Shown in pieces: positions 58,424-64,000 of a stretch of DNA of 64,000 bases. The stretch lies in contig NZ_LT629759.1 of NCBI RefSeq assembly GCF_900105025.1, positions 248,001 to 312,000 of the forward strand. The letters are read 5' to 3'. A program made the translations under genes and the position numbers. The stretch comes from Parafannyhessea umbonata. Its GTDB lineage: Bacteria > Actinomycetota > Coriobacteriia > Coriobacteriales > Atopobiaceae. Within the stretch, counting starts at the first letter, position 1. Each line of letters starts with the position of its first letter. The notes under the pieces are model-generated. The model saw nothing but the letters and a program-made list of their open reading frames with translations. It searched no databases and was not told the DNA's origin.

Positions 58424-58780
58424 CTAAAGAAGGCAGGAGAGAAGCGTGAGGATGGCAAGCCCACCCTGTGTGAGGATGATCTTAGGGCTGCTCGTGACGC
58501 TGCCGTATGCGGCGACGGCTACGATGTAGAGCATCAGGGCCGCGACGGCGGGCTTGCTCGCGAAGCCAAAGACGGCAACGAGGACGAGGACGGCGATGAG
58601 TCCGTTGTAAACGCCCTGGTTCTTGAAGAGCGTGTTGACGGAGGGTCGGTTGAGCTCCGCCGTGGTCATGCCGAAGACCTTGGCCGTGCGGTCCGAAGTC
58701 GTGGCGATGGTCTCGAGGTAGAGGATGAAGAAGAACTCTGCCGCGACGAGGGTTGCGAGTATTGTTGTGACGATGCTCAT
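58424..58780 (-). CDS. DUF1304 family membrane protein
   Basis: This 118-residue protein has four hydrophobic segments and the DUF1304 pattern: VAAEFFFILYLE near the start and NRPSVNTLFKNQGVYNGLIA in the middle. Its function is unknown. The ATG at 58780 follows AAAGGAA. It stands alone upstream of the MBL gene. Confidence 0.82.
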   Translation of the reverse strand: MSIVTTILATLVAAEFFFILYLETIATTSDRTAKVFGMTTAELNRPSVNTLFKNQGVYNGLIAVLVLVAVFGFASKPAVAALMLYIVAVAAYGSVTSSPKIILTQGGLAILTLLSCLL

Positions 58781-58901
58781 GAGATTCCTTTCGCATATCT
58801 TCGCTTTCGAGGAAGAGTTTAGCTGAACGGGAGTCAAAGACATCCGAAAGGTATGCACGAAAACCGATTCTCATGCATCGTGGGCCGCTACCCCCGTGTA
58901 T

Positions 58902-58934
58902 ACAGAAGGCCCCCGCGCAGGCCGCGCGAGGGCC
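58902..58934 (-). terminator. Hairpin after dapH
   Basis: GGCCCTCGCGC and GCGCGGGGGCC pair with one mismatch on the minus strand, then TTCTGT. It ends the lysine operon 47 bases after dapH. Confidence 0.65.
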
Positions 58935-58980
58935 AGGTGAAAGATGCCTGCAAGTTGGTGGTCGTACTCAGTCAACCCGG

Positions 58981-59682
58981 CTAGAGCGAGCGGAGGGCGT
59001 CCACCAGAGCCGTCTTGCTTGCGGTCCTCTCGTCCTTCATCTTGATTACGCGGGCTGGGCAGCCAGCAACGACCGCCCCGGCAGGCACGTCCTCGGTCAC
59101 GACGGCGCCAGCCGCGACGACCGCGCCCTCGCCCACGCGGCAGCCCTCGATCACGACGGCGTTCGCACCAAGCATCACGTCGTCCTCGATTATGACGGGC
59201 GTAGCGCTTGCGGGTTCGACGACGCCAGCGAGCACCGTACCGGCACCCACATGGCAGTGCTTGCCGACGATGGCGCGTCCTCCGAGGACTGCGCCCATGT
59301 CGATCATGGTGCCCTCGCCTACGACGGCGCCGATGTTGATGATCGCACCCATCATGATGACGGCATTGTCACCGATGGAGACCTTTTCGCGGATGATGGC
59401 ACCCGGCTCGATTCGCGCGTTCACCCCACGGACGTCGAGCAGTGGAACGCCGGAGTTGCGTCGGTCGCACTCTACGACGACGTCCTCGATGTCGCTGGCG
59501 TTCTCCCGGAGGGCGGGCTCGATCTGCGACCAGTCGCCAAAGACGACCTTGCTTCCCGTTCCGAAGACGTGGGAGTCCGGACCGTAGTCGATCTGCGCGC
59601 CCTCACGCTCGCGAACGAAGACGCGAACGGGCGTCTTCTTGGGGGCACTTGCGATGTAGTCGATGATTTCCTGGGCGTCCAC
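58981..59682 (-). CDS. dapH: Tetrahydrodipicolinate N-acetyltransferase DapH
   Basis: DapH acetylates tetrahydrodipicolinate, committing lysine/diaminopimelate synthesis to the acetylase branch. The 233-residue protein has an N-terminal DapH domain and left-handed beta-helix hexapeptide repeats (from about 90: [16 protein letters not shown] onward, through [18 protein letters not shown]). It is the last gene of the lysA-dapA-dapB-dapH set and a terminator follows. The next enzymes needed are an aminotransferase and a deacetylase; an M20 deacetylase lies just beyond lysA. Confidence 0.93.
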   Translation of the reverse strand: MDAQEIIDYIASAPKKTPVRVFVREREGAQIDYGPDSHVFGTGSKVVFGDWSQIEPALRENASDIEDVVVECDRRNSGVPLLDVRGVNARIEPGAIIREKVSIGDNAVIMMGAIINIGAVVGEGTMIDMGAVLGGRAIVGKHCHVGAGTVLAGVVEPASATPVIIEDDVMLGANAVVIEGCRVGEGAVVAAGAVVTEDVPAGAVVAGCPARVIKMKDERTASKTALVDALRSL

Positions 59683-59731
59683 TGGACCTCCTTGGTTGTG
59701 TTGGGGCGTTAGCTCGGATGGGGGCGCGATG

Positions 59732-60478
59732 CTAGTCCTCGAACATGAGCTGATCGAACGTATAGAATCCGGGCTCCCTTGTCATGAGGCGCCTTGCTGC
59801 GGCGACTGCTCCGTTCACGAAGATTTGGCGGCTCGTCGCCCTGTGGGTAAGGCAGAGCTCCTCGTCCGTGCCGAAGAAGTGCACCTCGTGCGTTCCGGCG
59901 ACGGTGCCGCCGCGCAGGCTGTGCATGCCGATCTGTCCCTTGGGACGTGCGCCGACCATGCCCTCGCGGCCGTAGGCAATATCGGCTTTGTGAGTGGGGT
60001 CGACGGCATCTAGCAGCAGGTTCGCGGTACCCGATGGGGCATCCGCCTTCTGGTTGTGGTGCGTCTCGACGATTTCGACGTCCCAGTCGGCAAGGGCGCG
60101 CGCGGCTTCCTGCGTTACGCGTCTGAGGACGGCGACACCCAGGGAGTAGTTTGCGGAGTGAATCACCGCGCTCTTCTCGCCAAGCGAGCGAATCTGGGCA
60201 AGCTCCGACTCGTCGTAGCCGGTGGTTCCGCTGAGTAGCGCGCACCCACAACGACGCACGTATGCAAGAGTGTGGGGGAGGGCGGCACGGTTGCTGAAGT
60301 CGATGGCGAGGTCGGCTGCCGGAGCCTGGCCGTCAAGCTGGTCGGCGCTATCGACATCATACGTGCCGATGACCTCGAAGCCGCCGTCAGCCTCGAGGGA
60401 CTGGGCGATGAGCGTTCCCATGCGACCGGCCCCGATGAGCGTCACAGTGTACGTGTGGTCCTGCGTGCTGCTAGTCAA
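59732..60478 (-). CDS. dapB: 4-hydroxy-tetrahydrodipicolinate reductase DapB
   Basis: DapB reduces the DapA product with NAD(P)H. The 248-residue protein has the GAGRMG cofactor motif (16-21), SGTTGYDE, the signature [18 protein letters not shown] with the catalytic histidines and lysine, and a C-terminal [10 protein letters not shown]. Its ATG overlaps the end of dapA by 8 bases, so translation is coupled. Confidence 0.95.
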   Translation of the reverse strand: MTSSTQDHTYTVTLIGAGRMGTLIAQSLEADGGFEVIGTYDVDSADQLDGQAPAADLAIDFSNRAALPHTLAYVRRCGCALLSGTTGYDESELAQIRSLGEKSAVIHSANYSLGVAVLRRVTQEAARALADWDVEIVETHHNQKADAPSGTANLLLDAVDPTHKADIAYGREGMVGARPKGQIGMHSLRGGTVAGTHEVHFFGTDEELCLTHRATSRQIFVNGAVAAARRLMTREPGFYTFDQLMFED

Positions 60479-61361
60479 TCAGACCAGCCTCCCTCATGGC
60501 CGCGTAGAGGCGCTCGCGACCGGCGTCGGAGATGGTGTACAGCGGGCTGCGGTAGGTCTCGCCGATCATGCCCATCTTTGCGAGTGCGGCCTTAACGGGT
60601 ATGGGGTTTACCTCGCAGAACAGCGAGTGGATGAGCTCGAGGTTCTCAAGCTGGGTCGCGAGGGCGGCCTGGGTGTTGCCGGCGAACCAGTTCGCGCACA
60701 TGTCGTGAACCACCTGCGGGCAGACGTCAGCCCAGACGCTGATGACGCCGGAGCCGCCGAGCGAGAGGATGGGCACGACCATGTCATCGTTGCCGGAGAG
60801 CATGCGGAAGTCGTCGCTCAGGTAGCGCGCTACCGTCGTGGCATACGATATGTTGCCGGACGCCTCCTTGATGCCCCACGCGTTGGGGTGCTTGCTCAAG
60901 CGCGCGACGTTGCGCTCGGAGATGGAGCAGCCGGTACGGCCGGGGATGTTGTAGAGGATGCATGGGACGTCCACCGCGTCGAGCACTGTGGTGAAGTGAC
61001 GGTAGATGCCCTCCTCGTTCGACTTGTTGTAGTACGGGGTGATGAGCAGGAGGCCGTCAATCCCCAGCTTCTGCAGGCCAAGGCTCTTGTTGAGGCTCTC
61101 TGCCGTCGCGTTCGACCCCGAGCCGCCGATGACGGGAACGCGGCCGGCGACACGGTCGATGACGCACTTTGCGACCGCGAAGTCCTCCTCGTCGGTCATG
61201 GTTGACGACTCGCCCGTGGTGCCCAGGACGAGGATGCCGTCCGTCCCGTTGGCGAGGTGGAAGTCGACAAGGCGTTCGAGCGCGTCGAAGTCCACGCTCT
61301 GGTCCTCGTTGAAGGGGGTGACGAGTGCGACGATCGATCCGCGGAGGTTGGTCATGTCCAT
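60471..61361 (-). CDS. dapA: 4-hydroxy-tetrahydrodipicolinate synthase DapA
   Basis: DapA condenses pyruvate and aspartate semialdehyde. The 296-residue aldolase has GTTGES (47-52), Y137 in ILYNIPGRTG with R142, and Schiff-base K165 in GIKEASGN. The GRTG arginine and dap neighbours separate it from nanA at 47063. GGAG precedes the start. It lies 107 bases after lysA. Confidence 0.95.
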   Translation of the reverse strand: MDMTNLRGSIVALVTPFNEDQSVDFDALERLVDFHLANGTDGILVLGTTGESSTMTDEEDFAVAKCVIDRVAGRVPVIGGSGSNATAESLNKSLGLQKLGIDGLLLITPYYNKSNEEGIYRHFTTVLDAVDVPCILYNIPGRTGCSISERNVARLSKHPNAWGIKEASGNISYATTVARYLSDDFRMLSGNDDMVVPILSLGGSGVISVWADVCPQVVHDMCANWFAGNTQAALATQLENLELIHSLFCEVNPIPVKAALAKMGMIGETYRSPLYTISDAGRERLYAAMREAGLID

Positions 61362-61381
61362 TGAAAGCTCCTTTGCGATGC

Positions 61382-61401
61382 CGGCGGTTTCGTGACCGCC
61401 G
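61382..61401 (-). other. Stem-loop between lysA and dapA
   Basis: CGGCGGT and ACCGCCG flank a 6-base loop in the 107-base gap. On the minus strand there is no T tract, so it is more likely an mRNA stability element than a terminator. Confidence 0.4.
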
Positions 61402-61468
61402 TTTTAAGGTGTTCGAGAAGATCTTGGGCCAGCCAGTCGCGGGCGCGACCGCGTCAGCTCGGCGCCCC

Positions 61469-62773
61469 TTAAGGACGCGCGGGCTTGGCCTTGCCCGCCG
61501 ACTTCGCGGCGGGCGCTCCCCATCCCTCCAGAACATCGAGGGTCGCAAAGTAGTCTTCCGGGGTCTCGGCACGACGAATCATTTCCACCGAGCCATCCTC
61601 GTGCAGCAGGAGCTCCGCATGGCGGAGCCTGCCGTTGTAGTTGTAGCCCATACAGTGTCCGTGTGCGCCCGTGTCGTGAATAAAGAGCAGGTCGCCAGGA
61701 TGGCACTCGGGAAGGGGCCTTGCGTTCGCGAGCCTGTCTGAGTTCTCGCAGAGCGCACCCGTGACGTCGTACACGTGGTCGGCCGGTTCTCCCTCGTGGC
61801 CGACGACCGTGATGTGGTGATAGGCGTCGTAGAGCATCGGGCGCATGAGGTCGGAGGCACAGGCGTCGACGCCCAGATAGTCGTGGTAGATGTGCTTCTC
61901 GTGGATGACGCGTGTCACGAGGGCGCCATGCGGTCCCGTGATGAAGCGACCCATCTCCGTGTATACGGAGACATCTCCCATTCCCGCGGGTGCGAGGACG
62001 TCCTCGTATGCCCTGCGGACACCCTCCGCAATGGCGAAGATGTCGTTCGGCCGCTCCTCCGGACGGTAGTCGATTCCGACGCCACCCGAGAGGTTGACGA
62101 ACGTCACGTGGGCACCCAGCTTTTCGTGAAGTCTGGCAGCAACGTCGAACAGCGTGCGTGCGAGGGTGGGGTAGTACTCGTTAGTCACCGTGTTCGAGGC
62201 AAGGAGCGCGTGGATGCCGAAGTCGCGCACGCCCAGTCCCATGAGGCGACGCACGGCATCGAACAGCTGCTCTTCTGTCATACCGAACTTTGCCTCCGAC
62301 GGTTTGCCGAAGATACCGTTCGCGAAGGGGAACTCGCCGGGATTGAGCCTGAGGCTCACGGTCCGGGAAACCTCGTCCACCGCGTCGAGCAGGGTGTCGA
62401 TGTGCGTGACGTCATCCAGGTTAATGGTGGCTCCCAGTCGTGCGGCGTGGGCGAACTCCTGGGAGGGGGTGTCGTTTGAGGAGAACATGATCTTCTCGCC
62501 TCGGACACCGAGCCTTTCAGCCATCTGAAGCTCGCATTCCGACGAGACGTCGAGGCCGAAGCCCATGTCGAGGAGCATCTGGATGATCCTGGGGTTGGGA
62601 CACGCTTTTACGGCGTAGAACTCACGATAGCCGGGGTTCCAGCCGAACGCGTCCAGCACCGACTGTGCGGTGGAGCGGATGCCCGCCTCGTCGTAAAGGT
62701 AGAACGGCGTGGGGTACGTGGAGGCAATGTCCTCCAGCTGTCGTGCCGTTGCGAAGGGAGTCTTGCGTCCCAT
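61469..62773 (-). CDS. lysA: Diaminopimelate decarboxylase LysA
   Basis: LysA makes lysine from meso-diaminopimelate with PLP. The 434-residue protein has the cofactor lysine K56 in YAVKACPNP, the phosphate loop region LSGGVGIDYRPEE, and HDTGAHGHCMGYNYNGR. It is the first gene of lysA-dapA-dapB-dapH. The ATG follows GTAGGAGG. A lysine riboswitch lies in its 5-prime leader and may hide the ribosome-binding site. Confidence 0.93.
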   Translation of the reverse strand: MGRKTPFATARQLEDIASTYPTPFYLYDEAGIRSTAQSVLDAFGWNPGYREFYAVKACPNPRIIQMLLDMGFGLDVSSECELQMAERLGVRGEKIMFSSNDTPSQEFAHAARLGATINLDDVTHIDTLLDAVDEVSRTVSLRLNPGEFPFANGIFGKPSEAKFGMTEEQLFDAVRRLMGLGVRDFGIHALLASNTVTNEYYPTLARTLFDVAARLHEKLGAHVTFVNLSGGVGIDYRPEERPNDIFAIAEGVRRAYEDVLAPAGMGDVSVYTEMGRFITGPHGALVTRVIHEKHIYHDYLGVDACASDLMRPMLYDAYHHITVVGHEGEPADHVYDVTGALCENSDRLANARPLPECHPGDLLFIHDTGAHGHCMGYNYNGRLRHAELLLHEDGSVEMIRRAETPEDYFATLDVLEGWGAPAAKSAGKAKPARP

Positions 62774-62827
62774 GTATCCTCCTACGCGGCCATCCTTTGC
62801 GACGGCCCCTTGGCCGCGGTCGCGTGG

Positions 62828-62986
62828 GGATAGCGCACCTGACTTTTGCCAGACAGTCCCCGGGGTATTTCCCCGGGTCCCACCCCGCCTATGTGCCCAT
62901 CAGCGGGGTTCGGCGGATTTGGCCTCCCTTGGGGATCTATGCCTGCCGGCTAGCCCCAAGCTCTTCGTGTCCGCGCCTCTATCGTT
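62828..62986 (-). promoter_or_regulatory. Lysine riboswitch (L box) in the lysA leader
   Basis: On the minus strand the leader reads GATAGAGGCGCGGACACGAA, close to the conserved 5-prime element of B. subtilis lysC, then CCGCCGAA, GGTGGGA, ACTGTC and the closing P1 strand GCGCTATC. Downstream, CGCGGCC can pair either with a local GGCC or with GGCCGCG right before the AGGAGG site, suggesting control of translation. Confidence 0.85.
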
Positions 62987-63106
62987 GGGGCAAGTGTAGC
63001 GGGTGTCCCACGTAAGCGCACGATTGGCCACGGCTTTGCCACACTCCGTTAACATTTACGCGTCGCCTATGAGGAGCCGGCATCGCCTGCTTCCGATTCG
63101 TTTCCC

Positions 63107-63138
63107 TTGCGGCACACTGCGATCTCGTGCGATAGAAT
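63107..63138 (+). promoter_or_regulatory. Possible promoter of the M20 deacetylase gene
   Basis: TTGCGG (63107) and TAGAAT (63133) are 20 bases apart, longer than ideal, 49 bases before the start. The rest of the 62987-63106 gap holds nothing else recognised. Confidence 0.35.
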
Positions 63139-63186
63139 GCGCGTTGCTGTTGGCTAAGGGGCCCTGGCGCTCGGACGGGAGGAAAA

Positions 63187-64000
63187 ATGGCTGGCATCGA
63201 GACGCTTAGGAAGTGGCGCCGAGACCTTCACGAGGTTCCGGAGTGCGACTTCGACCTGCCCCAGACGCTTGCCTATGTTAAGGAGCAGCTTGAGCCCATG
63301 GCTGCACGCTGCGACTGCATGTCGGTCTTCTCTCCCGCCCGTTCCACCGTGTGCGCCTTCTTCGACCGCGGAGGCTCTGCGGCGACGGCGCTCCGGACCG
63401 ACATGGACGCCCTCCCCGTTCGCGAGGAGACGGGGGCGCCCTACTCGTCTCGTCACGACGGACGCATGCATGCGTGCGGGCATGACGGGCACATGGCCAT
63501 GGCCCTGGGAGCATGCGACTGGATGGCAAGCAATCCCGACCGACTTGCCCGCAGCGTCCTGGTGGTGTTCCAGCCGGCGGAGGAGACCACGGGAGGTGCG
63601 CGACAGGTCTGCCAGAGTGGCGTGTTCGAGCGCTTGGGCGTCGATCGCATCTTCGGGTTTCATCTTTGGCCGGACCTCCCATCGGCTTGCGTGGCGACTC
63701 GCTCTGGCGCGCTGCTTGCGGCAAGCAACGAGACAACCGTGGAGTTTCGCGGACGCGCATCCCACATCGCAAAGTCTCGACAGGGGAGGGATGCACTCCT
63801 TGCTGCGTGTATGTTCGTTCCCGAGGCATACCGCTTCATGGACGAGCGGTCCCAGGAGGAGCCGTGCCTGCTGAAGTTCGGGCACATGGAAGCCGGTGAG
63901 GTTCGCAACCAAATAGCGGCGTCCGCCCGCGTCGAGGGAAGCCTCCGGACGTTCTCTGCCGAGATGGGAAGACGTTGCCGAGACGAGCTTCCTCGCATTG
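63187..64000 (+). CDS. M20 family amidohydrolase, likely N-acetyl-diaminopimelate deacetylase (cut by window edge)
   Basis: This open frame of 271 codons runs off the right edge. It has the M20D metal and catalytic motifs: HEVPE (15-19), TDMDALPV (71-78), HACGHDGH (95-102), AEETTGG (131-137) and H159 in GFHLWPDLPS. Other members hydrolyse N-acyl amino acids. It diverges from the lysA operon, which contains dapH, so the deacetylase of the acetylase pathway is the best guess. GGGAGG lies 4 bases before the ATG. Hippurate-type or other acyl-amino-acid hydrolysis cannot be excluded. Confidence 0.8.
   Translation, partial: MAGIETLRKWRRDLHEVPECDFDLPQTLAYVKEQLEPMAARCDCMSVFSPARSTVCAFFDRGGSAATALRTDMDALPVREETGAPYSSRHDGRMHACGHDGHMAMALGACDWMASNPDRLARSVLVVFQPAEETTGGARQVCQSGVFERLGVDRIFGFHLWPDLPSACVATRSGALLAASNETTVEFRGRASHIAKSRQGRDALLAACMFVPEAYRFMDERSQEEPCLLKFGHMEAGEVRNQIAASARVEGSLRTFSAEMGRRCRDELPRI

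Overview
The window is high-GC, gene-dense DNA that looks like a strictly fermentative anaerobic actinobacterium of the Coriobacteriia (Olsenella/Atopobium-like). This is inferred from gene content: a giant 2-hydroxyacyl-CoA dehydratase/activase fusion, a GGGtGRT protein paired with an IscU-like scaffold, the acetylase (DapH) route to lysine, archaeal-type peptidyl-tRNA hydrolase, and frequent TTG/GTG starts with strong GGAGG sites. No rRNA, CRISPR array, IS element or phage was seen.

Layout. 1-2.1 kb: metF, a free-standing MetH reactivation protein and the start of metH (minus strand). 2.3-12.1 kb: housekeeping genes (Pth2, FKBP, MurI, DegV, an aquaglyceroporin), the GGGtGRT/IscU-like pair and a tandem pair of EamA exporters. 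12.4-17 kb: SWIM-SNF2 helicase, DUF554 and a VOC protein. 17.2-19.1 kb: two orphan amino-acid-binding lipoproteins. 19.4-25 kb: a TetR gene with a palindromic operator, translationally overlapping the 1597-residue dehydratase fusion. 25.3-32.6 kb: membrane proteins, PepT, PlsY, HelD and a substrate-binding lipoprotein. 32.9 kb: initiator tRNA. 33-38 kb: an accessory islet beside this tRNA, with a DUF262-DUF1524 (GmrSD-like) protein, a small ORF, toxin and membrane-protein remnants and a CpXC protein. 38.2-53.8 kb: a sialic acid / amino sugar region with YhcH, a SatABCD-like ABC importer containing a permease-ATPase fusion, a CE7 esterase followed by an esterase-like protein without the nucleophile, nanA, nanK, nanE, nagB, a GntR/NagR regulator and a PTS EIIA. 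54-58.8 kb: miscellaneous genes, including a DUF3006/ComEC-like pair. 59-64 kb: dapH-dapB-dapA-lysA behind a lysine riboswitch, diverging from an M20 deacetylase that would complete the acetylase pathway.

How parts work together. The nan genes would import sialic acid, remove O-acetyl groups, cleave it to ManNAc and pyruvate, phosphorylate and epimerise it to GlcNAc-6-P, and feed it through NagB to fructose-6-P. Similar TGGTA/TACCA operators lie before the importer, before nagB and before the GntR gene, so one regulator may link them. The clearest unexplained signal is a short motif with core CTTCTCGCC in more than a dozen intergenic gaps, nearly always on the coding strand of an adjacent gene.
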